A DNA stretch of 64,000 bases, from positions 4,078,909 to 4,142,908 of the forward strand of contig OZ024897.1 in the NCBI GenBank assembly GCA_964017195.1, written 5' to 3'. Under the pieces are notes generated by a model. It had not been told where the DNA came from and made no database searches. It was given only the letters and a program-made list of their open reading frames with translations. Position 1 is the first letter of the stretch. Each line of letters begins with the position of its first letter. The DNA comes from Siderastrea radians. Lineage: Eukaryota > Cnidaria > Anthozoa > Scleractinia > Rhizangiidae. Made by a program: the position numbers and the translations under genes. This document shows, one piece after another, positions 21,510 to 33,803 of the stretch.

Positions 21510-21570
21510 TTTGGCGTGGCGCAGTGGGGTAGGTGGCCGCCTGCTAACCTGTTGAATGTGGGTCGGTGTC
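21510..21570 (+). repeat. tRNA-like SINE head
   Basis: The sequence GGCGTGGCGCAGTGG, a GCT-anticodon-like loop (CCTGCTAACC) and a B-box-like GGGTCGGTGTCCCC resemble the internal promoter of a tRNA-derived element. A T-rich run follows near 21596. The arms do not form a canonical cloverleaf. Confidence 0.4.
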
Positions 21571-23040
21571 CCCGAAGGAGTATTTTAATTTCCCTTTTTT
21601 TTCCTGTTCAACGACTTAAAAACATGAACAATGCAAAAAACAAACGTGTTGAGAAGCAAAAAAAAAAAGTACAGTCAAACCTAAATAAAACTGTAAAATT
21701 TTAAATTCTAAATATAAAATTAATTGTTCAAAAGTGGACACAAAGTTAATTCTTTTCATGGCACATGCAGTTACGCACGTTGTACCATGCTGCAAGTTAC
21801 TGTCACGCACGCTTCGCTTGCTTTGTCCTCAAGACGAACCAACACTTTGTCGGTTCTGCACGCAATCCGGGCCTTTGTTGATCTGACGAAGTCGGGAACG
21901 TAGAAGACGTTGATACTGTCAAGTCTAGAAGCTAAAGACTGATCGATTATTTTGTTTCCTTTCATTTTTTCCCTAATAATATTGTAGGCCTTTTATTCTC
22001 TTTGGACAATTGGTGCGTTTTTCCATAGTGAACATGGAACACTCGTGATTACATGACCACAACCAGTTCAAATCTCTCAGAATCGCACATGTTTTTTTGT
22101 GCGAAGTTTTTTCTACGACAAATTTTAATACATAGTTTCGCTCTTTGTTGCCTTTCTTTGGTTATCTTTATGTTTATTTGTCATTTCTTTCCATTTTCTG
22201 TTTAGTTTTTACAGTTTGAATCCAGTTTGCCACCGCTGCATCGAATCATCGCAAGTGTCGGTTAACCTTGAATTACTGTAGAATTTACGGTCAATGCTGG
22301 AAGTAAAATGGCCACACGAAGTGTCGGTTTATTGTTTAAACAATATCTGCTTGAATTACATTTTGCTATCGATTGAAAAACAGTCTTACCTAACATAATC
22401 CAGGTGGGGCCATGAAAGGCCGCATCAAAAGCTTACAAACTAAAGGCAAAAGACAGAAAAAACGTGCAGCCAGGCAGGTTGTACGGGGAGACGGATGGTA
22501 ACTTTACCCGTGAAGCTCTAGGGGAAGAGAAACCGGAATTGAATGAGCAAACTCTTTTATACCAAGTAAACTGATACCTCGGCCTGACGATTACGTGTTC
22601 CTATTAGAATATGATGATACATAACCTTTGTTTTGTGTAATTAGTCAATAACTGTTCTCTTCTCAGCCGATGACATAAGCGTTTCACGTCTAATCCAACA
22701 ATACATATCTTGAGGATACGAGATTGGTAAGAGCTTTTTCTTTCGCTTAGTTGCTTTTTAAAACTTATTCACTTTTCAGGCTTTTCGTTTTGTTTGGGTT
22801 TCTTGTGTTTTTATAAGCAAAGGTTTTGTTACCCAAAAACAAGTAAAAATCAACACTGGTAAAATCGAACTCAGATCTGCTCGCCCACAAAACAGCTCAG
22901 CTCACGCCATACAGTACTGTCGCTAGCAACTATTAGCTTGATGCTGCACACAAAAGAAGTCAGAAGAAAACCATTGGAAACAAACAACGTATGCAAGTTG
23001 ATAACTCTAATTTTATTTATTATTCCTTTTCCTACGCCAT

Positions 23041-23090
23041 TTTCAAGTTTAAAAATGATTAGTTTATTCTAATCATTTTTGAACTTGAAA
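23041..23090. repeat. Near-perfect 22-bp-arm hairpin
   Basis: The arms TTTCAAGTTTAAAAATGATT and its inverse are separated by six bases, with one G:T-type mismatch. It could be a foldback relic or a transcribed hairpin. Confidence 0.8.
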
Positions 23091-23691
23091 AGGGCATCAT
23101 GACGACACCAAAACGTCGTTCGATTTACCAGCGTTGATTTGTACTTGTTCTTGAGTTTTATGGTCGAATTGCTAGTTGTAAAATCACGAAGGTTTTTATG
23201 CAATGCCGCCACAACCAATCTTCAACTTTGCCATGACAGGTGAATCCCTATTGTGTAAAAGTTGTAAGTGGATTATTTTAAGATGTTATTGCAAACACGG
23301 GAATGTAATATTAGCCTTTGGGAGTTTTCACTCTAAAGCAGAATCACTTTCACAACAGCCCTAAATAGAAGCGCCTTTGCAGTTTTTGCAATTGGCACAA
23401 CGACATAAGTCGATATATTACTGTTTTCATAAGTTTTTGTTAATTCAACTTAATTACCTGTTGCATTAACATGATAAAAGAATGACGCACCAAATTTTGG
23501 GGAAGCTCCTTATGACTTCCTGGCAAGGAAAGTTTTCCCAAACGGAAAACGAAAACAAAGGGATGAAAATTTTTTAATAAGCGACTATTGTATTTCTCAA
23601 AAGGAAAAAAAATAAGAAAAGTGTTGTATCTGTAGTTTACTACCTTATTATACGAAATAAACCGCGTTGTTCATCAAGTAGAGCGTTAATA

Positions 23692-23852
23692 GGACATTTG
23701 CACGATGGCGTCGTTTGACTACAACTACCAGAATCTTTCAGTTTCTTCTTTTCTTATTTAAACCTCACTGGAATTACCAAATTTTAATAACAAAGGGAAA
23801 GCAAAATGAATTCTGGTAGTTGTAGTCAAATTACGCCATCGTGCAAATGTCC
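23692..23852. mobile_element. Tc1/mariner-like MITE with TA target
   Basis: The left arm starts GGACATTTGCACGATGGCGT and the right arm is its inverse. They pair for about 40 bp, continuing through TTGACTACAACTACCAGAAT. TA flanks both ends. The 161-bp length and TA target fit a Tc1/mariner-type MITE. Confidence 0.8.
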
Positions 23853-24688
23853 TATTTTCACGACTTTAATTTTCATCACGTTAATCCCACATTCTGGATC
23901 CAGTCCAGGCATTCTTGACACCTAGAAAACAATAGCTTTTCTACAATAAGGCAGAATTTAATGCACGTTATCTGTCAAGAAATTGCCTCACACACCTGTA
24001 AATCTGTTTTATTTAGAATCATGTTTAAATTCAGTCATGAAATAAATTTATTCCAGTTGAGCCTACAAACTGTTTCTTTGTGAAAATCGTGTTAATTTCC
24101 ATCATTTTGAAACTTTACCCCCTCTTTCGCGTTAATTTCCTTTATTGGGGAGTAATTTTCCCTTCAATTCGCGTTAATTTAAGTCGCGTTTATTTAACTT
24201 CCTATATAATAACTAAAACAGAGCAAACGTTTGCATGTCTAGACAGCTATACTTGCACTTCCATATGTAAACAGTCACAAGCTATGACGTGTATCTTTCT
24301 GTTATCTATCGAAAAAATATTTTCCTTTCATTTTGAGCAATTTTTTATTAATTTACGAATTCACGTTTGCAGAATAAGTTTTCATGCAAGGTAGAAATGC
24401 TGAACGTAAAATGTGCAAAAAAGCGGTCGTGCAATTAGATAGAAGTGATCTCATCTGAGCAGCTAAGAATGTATTTGGGAAATTGTTATAGGTCATTGCC
24501 AATTTTTATTATTTATGCTATAGTTGTTAAGTTATATATGGCTAAATTTTCATTTGAAATATTTCTGTAATTTATGTACATATTTTCAAAGTAAAATAAA
24601 CTTCCTCGTCTTTTTTTTTTTTTTGATAGATAGTGATGGCGATGCACAAATTACAGAAATGACAGTTTTTAAGACAATCGTACGTAAA

Positions 24689-24818
24689 TGTTGTAGTTCA
24701 ATTTTATCCTTGGTTCAATTTTTATTTTCCCTTGTTCTTTTTTATGTTAATATATGATAATGAATATGAAACAAAAGAAGATAAAATTTGAACCAAGGAT
24801 AAAATTGGACTACAACAT
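24689..24818. repeat. Inverted repeat of about 38-bp arms
   Basis: The left arm TGTTGTAGTTCAATTTTATC and its continuation CTTGGTTCAA are mirrored near 24785-24818. A short AT-rich loop lies between. It resembles a foldback MITE. Confidence 0.7.
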
Positions 24819-25552
24819 AGACACCAGGTTGTAAAAAAGCTAGAATTTGTGAGTTCATGCTTTATAACGCATGTAACTTTGTAAGAGAAAAAAAGCAATT
24901 ACTAACCTGGAAGAAAAAAATAAGTAAAAACAGCTTCTTTTTCCACGTCTAAAAGAACTAAACGCTGTCCAGCGCAGTTCATTAATAAGTAATTCGTTTG
25001 AGGAAAGTTGCCAACTTTGCCTGTGGAACCGAGTTTATATTAGGGACCGTCAACATATTCACAAGTTCTCCGTAACGCCCACATGGCATTTCGCACTCCC
25101 GCGTTTTTGTAAGGGCGAGGGTGATTTTAGTCACTGCGACTAAATTTATACGCGCGACAAGGCGATGCATTTGTATTGTAACTGGAACGAATTCCGGATA
25201 GAAAAGACGCTGAATGGCGTAAATGATTGAGAAAGTTTCAGATTCTGTTGGAAACATTTTTAACCGACGAAGTCGGGATTATGTTGGAAGAACGTAAACG
25301 ACATGGATTCTTCGAGCAGGCCTGGAACCGATACGTGTCACCTATGTCGATACGTCGATACGTGGATGTCCGTAGCATGGGTAGTAGCGCGTGAAAATGA
25401 GAAAGAACGGACGTGTTGGGCGAAAAAACTGTCAGTCAAAGGAAAAACGAGATCGTCGTGCAACGGATTAAAATTTGAAATGAAGATTTGGCCATCGCAG
25501 TTGTAATCGCAATTTAAGCAATTGTGAATTAATCCCGAAAAAAGATTTTCGG

Positions 25553-25621
25553 GGCTTCAACGGGATTTGAACCCGTGGCCTCTGCGTTCGCGCTGCAGTG
25601 CTCTACCAGCTGAGCTACGAT
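25553..25621 (-). repeat. tRNA-derived SINE head, copy B
   Basis: This is the counterpart of the element at 452-520, with a few changes including CAGCTGAGCTACGA in place of CAACTGAGCTATGA on the + strand. It keeps A- and B-box-like sequences but has no pairable acceptor stem. Confidence 0.7.
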
Positions 25622-26610
25622 AAAGACGGCATAGATTAAAGTTTAAATGATTGATTAAAAACTTGTCTTTTAGGACAAATATACGCGAGGATGGGTATTT
25701 TTAAAATTTATTTATTTGCAATCACACGACAACAATGACAACCACAACAACAAAATACAAAAGGGCAAAAAATGGACAGCAAAAAAAGAAAAAATAGTGC
25801 ACAACCTGCAAGGTTTGCGCTACAAAATTAATTATATAACTTACAATACAACGGATCGAGTATTACATAACATTACGTACACTAGTTTTCTTACAATAAT
25901 ATTGCCTGCAAATCTTACATTGCAGTATGTTGACTTATTTTTTATTAAAGTAGTTTTACCTGATGTCACTTACAATGTTACATTCTAGTATTAACACAAT
26001 TGTGCTTACAATAATATTACTTACAAAAAAATAATAACGAGAAGGAACAAACAAGAGGGAGAAGCTGAAATGAGAGGATTTGTTGACAAAGTAAAAATAG
26101 GGTGTTGGACATTATACGGATCAAAACTGGTCATTTAAAAGGTGAAAACAATGAGAAAGTTCTGGAAGTCTCGATTCAAATGAACTGGATGGACATTGAA
26201 GGACTCATAGCTTCCCAGAGGAACGAATTAGTTGTTCCAAGACAGAATATAACTGTAGCATATACTTCGGACTTGGAGTTCCTGAGGCTTTATGTAGCCT
26301 TTTCTGGATAAAACTGAAAACACGTTTGTTTGTTGTTTGTTTGACCGTGTATTTAAAACATCTGTCACTGTCCTCGCAAAGAATGTACCAATTCATACAT
26401 TTGAAAGCTAGCTCTTATACAAAGGGGGAAAAAACGCTAGAAGCTGAAGCTACACTGAGTTAATTTTGTCAAATCAAAACATTTTAGCGGTGAAAACAAA
26501 CTTATTCTTGTATAACTGATCGATGCCTAAGACTTGATTTACAATAGAAACATACACCAATTATTGCCAATTATTTTATTTTATTTATTTCGCGTACTTC
26601 TTTCGTGTTA

Positions 26611-27378
26611 CATTTTCCAAACGAGATGCACACTCCAGCCCTTTATTTTCACAGTTAGGCCTAATTAAATTCATGGATCTGGTTAGTATTCATACTGCCC
26701 TTTTTATGTTTCAGTATCATCATAACTTACTACCTAAAGCCTTTGATAATTTCTTCTTAAGTATATCATCTAAACACAATTATAATACTAGGCTGGCATC
26801 AAAATCGACCTACTATATCAATCGTGTTAGAACTAATTATGGCAAATTTAATCTACACTTTTCTGGTCCTTCCATCTGGAATAACTTGGATGAAGAACTA
26901 AAAAGTTTATCTCTACGCTCATTTAAGCGAACTATGAATAAGCATTATTTAAGTACTTATGGTTAATGCTGGCTTAGTGTTTTAATTTCTTTTTCGCTCG
27001 TATTTAACTCATATAAACAAATTTTGGTTTAAACATTAACTGGTACTGTTTTTCCTTCCTTTTTTTCTTGTTTTTTTTTCTTTTTTTCTTTCTCATTTTT
27101 TTTTCTCATTTTTTTTTCTGTTTTCTATACATGCTTAGTTACATTGTACTTAATTACTTATTACTTGCCTTATTTTACTTCCGTCTTCTTTTTTAGTCAT
27201 GTACAACCTAGTCAAAGCAATTTAATTCTTTTGGTAACTACTCAGCTCGTTTAGTTTATTTCTATTCTGAGTAGTTTTTTTGCCTATTTTAGTTAATTTA
27301 TTTTATGCTGTAATTATTTTTATTTTTATTTATTTTGGCAAAATAAAATGGCTGTTGTTGTTGTTGTTGTTGTTGTTG
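26611..27378 (+). mobile_element. 5'-truncated LINE insertion with (GTT)n tail, copy B only
   Basis: An open frame ends at 26966 and encodes HNYNTRLASKSTYYINRVRT, then GKFNLHFSGPSIWNNL, then SLRSFKRTMNKHYLS. This is the C-terminus of a non-LTR reverse transcriptase. It is followed by an AT-rich 3' UTR and a (GTT)n run at 27355-27377. Copy A has only eleven unrelated bases at the matching place (near 1531). The insertion therefore came after duplication. Confidence 0.88.
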
Positions 27379-27593
27379 CCTGCCAAGATTAGCAAGGCTA
27401 TTTGCGGGCTAGTGTAACCTTTTTATTATTATTTATTGTAAATTACGTCACAATAAACTGTCATAATAATAGTAATGAACTGTCCTAACCTTTAACTCGG
27501 GCGTTTAGCGTTCAGCTTGAGATCAACTTTGGGCAAGTAGTCACACGAATAGACAGGTAACGCAATAAAAAACACATGAATTTATTACTGTAT

Positions 27594-29211
27594 CAGGGCT
27601 TGAAATAACGGCCGGTCAACGGACAATGTCCGGTCAAAAATAGGTTTTGTCCGGTCAAATCCTTGGATGGCCGGACAATTTGTCCGGTCGTTTACGCTTG
27701 TAAAGAAAAATTCAATGCGGATCTTCAGGTTTTAAATTTTTATAGGTTCAACATTATTGGCGTTTGTGAATAAAAAGGGGAAAAGACAGAGATACTACCA
27801 GACCAAGAACTTTTAAAAAATGATTCATAATAGTGGTTGTAAAATTTCCGGTGGTTGCAAATCTTCGCTTTGTCGTTCATCAAGCCGTCACCGCAAATTA
27901 GCGGGTCTTCCGGAGTAGCGTGTGTAGCAGTATGAATTACTATATTCTTATAATATATAGTCCGCTTGGATTTTGTAAACGTGACGTGAGAAGCATAACA
28001 ATGCCTCTCAGATTCTCGGGCAACACTCAGCGAGAACACCCTTAGCCACCTGATAAGAGTCAAAATGGAAGGTCCCCCTTTTCAAGGTTACGACACTACA
28101 CCAGCCATTCACTTGTGGGTAACGAGCGCCACTCGCCCTCCGAACCAAAGCAAGAGGAAATCGTACAAGGCCCGAGAGTTTGCGAAAAGGGGAATGGTCT
28201 TGATTGATTGTTCTTCAACTGAAGAAGATTCCGATTCAGATAATGAGGACGAATTAGAAGACAGAGCAATAGATTTAATAAAAGACACAGGAGTGGATCA
28301 GTAGGCTCCCGAACATTGTATATATTTTTGGCGTTGATATGTTTTTGTTTCACTTAAAACCACAACAAAGTGCTTTCATTTCCTTAATTGCACAACGTTG
28401 ATGTAATTCCAGTAATTCCAAATGGCCAAATAGTCATCCATAAAAGTTGTGATTCATATCGTCTCTAAAAACGCTGAAACGGAACAAATCATTCATCACT
28501 TCCGGCACGCCCCTGATAAATACTTGGTTACCAAGCTTTTTGGTGATTATTGGATTCACGGGCATTACTTCGCAAGGCAATGTTTTCCTCAGGCAGTAGA
28601 GACTTGAAATTGACAACGAGTAGCAAAATTAGGTTGCCATTCAAGTATTCCAAATGAAAAAAGAGAGTTGCCTGTTGGTATCATTTCCCCGACCCCTTTT
28701 AATAAGATATAGTACTGAAACATTTCAAGATTCAAGCTTATTCATTCTAAGCTTACTTTGTAGCAAATCAGTGGATATGGATTCTACTTGTAAGAGTTTC
28801 TTGTTGTATATTCACATCAGTTAGCTTGTATTATTATGAGGATCAACTAGATCGCAGGCTTCAATTTCATCAACTTCATAGCTTTAGTAGGTATTAAAAT
28901 TTAACGGTATAGAAGACATAGAACTGAAGCGATAGATGCATGCACAAATGTAATATTGATTTTGCCGAACGTTGTGGCTGTACCATGCATTCCACTTTTC
29001 CTGCAATGAGTTCGAGGCTCCATGTACAATAAAGGCTTAGAAAATGTACTTGTTTGATATGTAAACATCATGCTGCAGGGGGAGGGGGGGAATTTTGTAG
29101 AGATATGGCGTAATGGAGATTTGTCCGGCCAAAAATGGGTGGTGTCCGAGCAAAAATAGGTTTGACCGGACAACTTGACCGGCGCCAGCCGGGAAATTAT
29201 TTCAAGCCCTG
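27594..29211. mobile_element. 1.6-kb DNA transposon with CAGGGCTTGAAATAA ends, copy B only
   Basis: The terminal inverted repeats are CAGGGCTTGAAATAA and TTATTTCAAGCCCTG, flanked by CTGTAT on both sides (27588-27593 and 29212-29217). Copy A keeps one CTGTAT at the empty site. Just inside each end are repeated words of the TTGTCCGGTCAAA type, in opposite orientation at the two ends. CAGGG ends suggest hAT, but a 6-bp target duplication is unusual for hAT, so the superfamily is open. It lies upstream of receptor copy B. Confidence 0.85.
28065..28304 (+). CDS. Unrecognised 79-codon open frame inside the 1.6-kb transposon
   Basis: It starts at an ATG in the middle of the element and ends at 28304. 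A basic stretch (SKRKSYKAREFAKRG) is followed by an acidic tail (STEEDSDSDNEDELED). I recognise no domain. It could be the remnant of a transposase N-terminus, a captured host fragment or chance. No transposase catalytic motif is visible. Confidence 0.3.
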   Translation: MEGPPFQGYDTTPAIHLWVTSATRPPNQSKRKSYKAREFAKRGMVLIDCSSTEEDSDSDNEDELEDRAIDLIKDTGVDQ

Positions 29212-29797
29212 CTGTATTGCTAAATCTGAAAATGCAAGGCTGCAGGAGAATTCAGCGGTTTAATTCTAACATCTGCGTGGTGGATTTTACCATTTTAACG
29301 TGCTTTGGTGTCATGTTCTTAATTCCGTTTCCATTTTCATTCATTTCAGTGAGTTAAGATGGAAAGAAGAACTGTTTACATTACACTGTTTATGGTTCTT
29401 TCATTCGTACGAAAGGTTAACACAGAAGACAGAATTTTTACTATCAGTAAGTGGTAATTATTTTAATACAAATACATTTATTTGTATTTTCAGTTGTTTT
29501 CAGAGTCAGCGACAAAAACTGGTAAATGATAACAACATTGAAGGTTAAACTTGAGCTTACACCGGTAGTTTATGGTTCATATGTGATAGATAGTAATTGA
29601 TGAGTCTTATAGGTGTAGGTGTAACTTTTTTATGGTGTGCATGGCGCTTTAGACTAGGATGCTCCTGACACCTTATAAATAACGTTTTTGTTTGCTGTTG
29701 ATGTTGTTGTTGTTTGTTTGTTATAAGTGTTCGTAAGTGATCGGAAGTGATCAACCACCGTGTTGAATTCCCCGGAGCCACTGGCCCTGAGAAGCAA

Positions 29798-30078
29798 TAG
29801 CCTGAGAAAAGAGCCGACCTTTCACGAGGTGGCCATTTGGGCCCTCGCAAAACGACGTCTGAGTAATGAGCGCAGAAATTTCATACTGATGACGTTCACT
29901 AACCAGATCTTGGTAGTACTTCTGACTGGCTGGAATTTCCTTTCAACCAATCAGAAGCACTGCCAAAGATTTGGGTAGTGAACGTCATCAGTATGGAATT
30001 TCTGCGCTCGTTACTCAGACGTCGTTTTGCGAGGGCTCAAGTGGCGACCTGGTGAAACGTCGCTGTTTTCTCAGGCTA
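29798..30078. mobile_element. Long-palindrome MITE (Mutator-like), intron 1 of copy B
   Basis: This is the orthologue of 2856-3131. Here the left end keeps the original TAGCCTGAGAAAA, confirming that it mirrors the right end TTTTCTCAGGCTA. GAGAAGCAA flanks both sides. Confidence 0.85.
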
Positions 30079-30610
30079 GAGAAGCAACTGAATCAGAGAC
30101 TGAATGAACACAAAATTTATTAGGGCTGGTTTGCTTCTTGCATTGTTTTCCACACAAGGATATAATATTGCACTTTCCTTAATGTTTCTTTTTTTCTCCG
30201 ATCTTATGCAGGTCTTCTCAATGGCAATTTAACTGAGCATGACGCTGTAAACTTTGTTCTCAAGAACAATTCTAGTCAATCGGACAATGCTTCAGTAGTC
30301 TTTCAAACTTATCACGCATCAGAAAATATCAGCCTATTTAATCAAGGTAAGATATGAAGATTTTATTTTCAACCGCAGTTGTGCGAGGAAATATGTGATT
30401 TTATTAATTATAAACTATTAAACTAATTTTAATATATAGATTTAGCCAAGCCTAAAAGCGGAGCCCCCCTTTTTGTTTTGTCTGTTTTTTGCTTTTGTTT
30501 TTTGTTTTGTTTTTTTTGTTTTGTTTTTGCTGGCAGTTATTAATTTGTGAAAATACTCTCATCCAAGTCGTTTTATTAAAAAAACAAAGAAAAAAAAGAA
30601 AATAACTCTT

Positions 30611-30676
30611 GCTCCCGCTGAGTGTCGAACTCGGATCGTCGGCGTGAGATGCCGGTAACTAGTCCACTAGGCCATG
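30611..30676 (-). repeat. tRNA-Glu-like sequence within the insertion
   Basis: The minus strand reads ATGGCCTAGTGGACTAG, an anticodon stem enclosing ATCTCAC (CTC at the anticodon position) and a B box GAGTTCGACACTC. The 5' side does not pair properly with the 3' GCGGGAGC arm. I read it as a SINE head or tRNA pseudogene. Confidence 0.55.
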
Positions 30677-31172
30677 GGCGTTTGACAGCGTTTACGTATT
30701 TAATTTTAATACTTATTTCTTTGTTCGTGACAAGCTGCCTATCAGCATGAAAATGCTGGTGTTTTTCCTGGCAAAATGTGTTCGAAACGCCGTAAAAACC
30801 ATGGTTGTGGACAGAAAAAAACAAAAAGCACTAGCTCTACTATATTTGGCGTCGAAACCGCTGCGAAAAGCTGCGAACTCAAGCGGTGTGCCGACCGAGT
30901 TTGAACAGAACCGACGAGGCAAATTTGAACTTTTTGCCTGAACTTTATCGCCGAATTTCTTTCGCCTAGATTGAACTTTTCCCCTTCCACCAAAAAGACA
31001 ACTGAGTGTTCTTTTGAACTTTTTTTTTCCACTAACAAATTTGTTTTTGACTTTTGTTGTCTTTGCTTGTTTTGCTACAACGCGGGTCAACATGCGATTT
31101 CGCGCCGAAAACACACGGGATTCAGCACAGGGTTCTATCCAGTGTAGGAAGTGTATTGGTAACCCTGTGGTG

Positions 31173-31224
31173 CGGACGGACGGACGTACGGATGTACGTA
31201 CGGACGGATGTACGGACGGACGGT
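31173..31224. repeat. CGGA/CGTA tetranucleotide microsatellite
   Basis: Alternating CGGA and CGTA units run for about 52 bp and end in GGTCACGTGAC. They lie inside the 30432-31326 insertion. Confidence 0.85.
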
Positions 31225-31522
31225 CACGTGACTACTACGTCACTACCAAAATTTTTTGGCTTGATAGATTACCAAATTTCCTTAGCAAAGGAGCTCCGCT
31301 GACGCGCTAGCGCGCTGGCTCCGCTATTAATGTTTTATACTATGTAATGAATTTTTGGGTGGACCACCCTTTATGATTCTTACGTCTCTTTCTAGTTCTT
31401 CCCCATTCCATCTCTTTACCGTGTTTTCCTTCTTCTTTTATCTCATTTTTTTCTTTTTTTTTTCTTTCCTTCGTTTTTATCTTATACATTTATACTGTGA
31501 ACATGAATCAAATTGAATTTAA

Positions 31523-31921
31523 GGACCGTGCGTCCTAATATAATACAGATGTATTTTTGCAAAGGTTATGACTATGGGGAAAAATTAGATCTTAGCAAGA
31601 GTTATTGGAATCGAAAAAGAAAAATGTGGGTAACCACGATTTTTCAGAGATAACTAAGCAACCATAATTCTAAAAAAGCGTTAAAAATACAAAAAATGTA
31701 TCGCAATTTCTTTCCAAATTTAAGCTCATTTATCTCTGAAAAATGCGCGGTTACCCCCTATTTTCTTTTTGGATTCTGATAGCCCTTGGCAAGGTGTGCT
31801 TTTTCCACATACACATAAAGCGCGCAAAAATATTGTTGTAGCAGGGGGCAAATTCCTTAAGAAACCCGAAAATTCCGAAATGTGCAGAACGCATGCGCAG
31901 TAACAAAAAGAGGCACCGTCC
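31523..31921. mobile_element. TTAA-flanked MITE, intron 2 of copy B
   Basis: Orthologue of 3683-4083, with the same GGAC.GTGC ends, TTAA flanks and nested palindrome. Confidence 0.75.
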
Positions 31922-33189
31922 TTAAATTACCTGAAACAACCAAGTAGCAATTTGGTCAGCGCAAGAAAGTAATTCAATGACCTTTTTTCAAAGTCTAGTA
32001 AGCGATTTACGACCGGGCTACAAAATTCAGCCTTTTGAGGCTTTTTATGCGCTAGATGATCTAGTCAACAGTACAGTATATGAGCAACGAGTTATCAATG
32101 CACAACATAAATCTCATTCATCCATTATTTGGGTTAATAAATTGCCTAACCCTTCAATTTGTAGCAAAGAAACATGATCAGTTATAATGGCAACAAGGGT
32201 AAATAATTCTAAAATAACCTTCGTTTCAGCTTCAGCATTCCTTCAGCAAAATGTCATTGCAATGATCGAGGGAAGCCACACAAAGACCTCCGCATGCGCA
32301 CTCTCCACAGTAACTGGCATTCCTCTCATCCGTCTCCATGGAGACAGGACACCACTCGATCAATGCGAAAAAGCAGTGCAGATGTCAGTGGGATACAGGG
32401 ACTACGCGCATGCCACACTTGACATACTCAACTCATTTCAATGGGAAAAGATTGCACTGGTATACGACGGTAAAAATGTTCTACATTTTTGTTTTATCAA
32501 ATGAAACATTTCAGTTTTACTTGTTCTTTGTGATTTTGCTTTTCTTGATTGCATTTTTAAAGCTTTTTACTTTTTTAGTTGTGTTTTGCATGTATACTAT
32601 ATTTATATAACACTCTGCAACAGGTATTTTTGACAATTTTACTACAACTAACCAAATTCATGTTCAAATTTTGTGGTCTCATGAAAATCCAAGGCCCGTT
32701 CACTCTGATCATGCGCTTTCAAAAACGTCTGTCTTTAGTAGTCCAACAGCTAGGTGAAACTATTGTGCACTTTAACGCACTCAATAAACGTCTTCCTAGT
32801 ACATCAAAATTGAATATCAAAATGTCTCATTTCGCGTATTTTTAAAGAAACTATTCCAATCATGTTTCCTATTTTTTCTTGTTAAAATAATCCTTTCTAT
32901 TTATCTCCGAATAACAATCGCCAATGGACAGAAGACGCGAAGGGTAAATGTTCCAAAACAGATATTCCATTTTCACGGCACGTAAGCAAAATCAAACATT
33001 GCCCCGTTAGATTATACCGGAAACAAGTATAATCGCGATATGTTCCTGACAAGAACACATCTCAAGAACACATCGATGTTCGCTGTGATCTAACGCTACT
33101 TCAGCTACATTTTACAGCAACATATTGAATACTACTGAGAGTGAAATCATTGATAAACGGCACAAGTTATCACTCTAAGCAGCCGGAAA

Positions 33190-33400
33190 CTCCAGACATC
33201 CTAGTTATCTGATACATTAGCGCCCAATAATAAGGAAAGAGTCTCCGTCATAGAGCGAAGTTCCTCTCTTGGGAATACCGAAGATCTTGCGAACATCAGC
33301 GAATCTACGCAATACCTCACAAAAATTAATCACAGGAATGTACTGAGGAATGCGACCAAATTCCACTACAATATCTTGTAGTTGCTATCGCGACTTAAAA
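33190..33400. repeat. Dispersed repeat, intron 4 of copy B
   Basis: Orthologue of 5275-5490, with small deletions such as in the CGCGAACTGACATCAGC region. Confidence 0.6.
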
Positions 33401-33803
33401 ATGAAGGAGATTGGTAATGTACGAAAATGATGCGTGGTAAAACGGCTTAAAACAACGGCGGTAGTAAAATATATTTGCTCCTATTTGTATTCGTTTCCCT
33501 TTATCTTAGAAACTCGTTTACACGAAGCTGGGTATTTCTACGCCATTTCCCAGAATTCAAAGCTGACAGTGGATTTTGTTCAGCTTGCTGACCAGGAGAA
33601 AACTGAGGATCACGCAGCACCAATATCAAGAGCCATGGAACAAATTGGAAACCTTGATCCTGAAGTTATTCTTATTTACACGGACACAAAAAACATTGAA
33701 CTTATGCTGGGAAAGGTAATTAAACGTAGTAAAGGAATTTAGTTTTTTCTCGTTTCTGTAATCGTTTTCTTACATGCCACTGCTGTGTGATTGCAAACAT
33801 CAC

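Larger units (their letters stand above)
18353..25093. other. Spacer between duplicated blocks, no supported gene
   Basis: This 6.7 kb has no match to copy B inside the window. It may correspond to sequence left of position 1. I found MITEs and hairpins (listed separately), a tRNA-like SINE head near 21510-21570, and a diverged relative (21240-21330) of the repeat seen at 180-290. There are also imperfect GCGTTAATTT repeats near 24085-24190. Open frames are short and unrecognised. No splice-consistent coding exon was found. Confidence 0.6.
30432..31326. mobile_element. Copy-B-specific 0.9-kb insertion with tRNA-like segment and CGGA satellite
   Basis: Copy A reads straight across this place (near 3490). 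The insert begins near AGCCAAGCCTAAAAGCGGAG and ends near GCTAGCGCGCTGGCTCCGCT, with GCGGAGC/GCTCCGC words close to both ends. It carries a T/G-rich stretch, a tRNA-Glu-like segment (30611-30676, minus) and a CGGA/CGTA microsatellite (31173-31224). Open frames of about 130 and 98 codons exist but show no known domain. No clean target duplication was seen; the class is unknown. Confidence 0.7.

Noticed and set aside
30713..31114. 133-codon minus-strand gene
   Set aside because: It lies wholly within a copy-B-specific mobile insertion and has a biased, repeat-like composition without known motifs.
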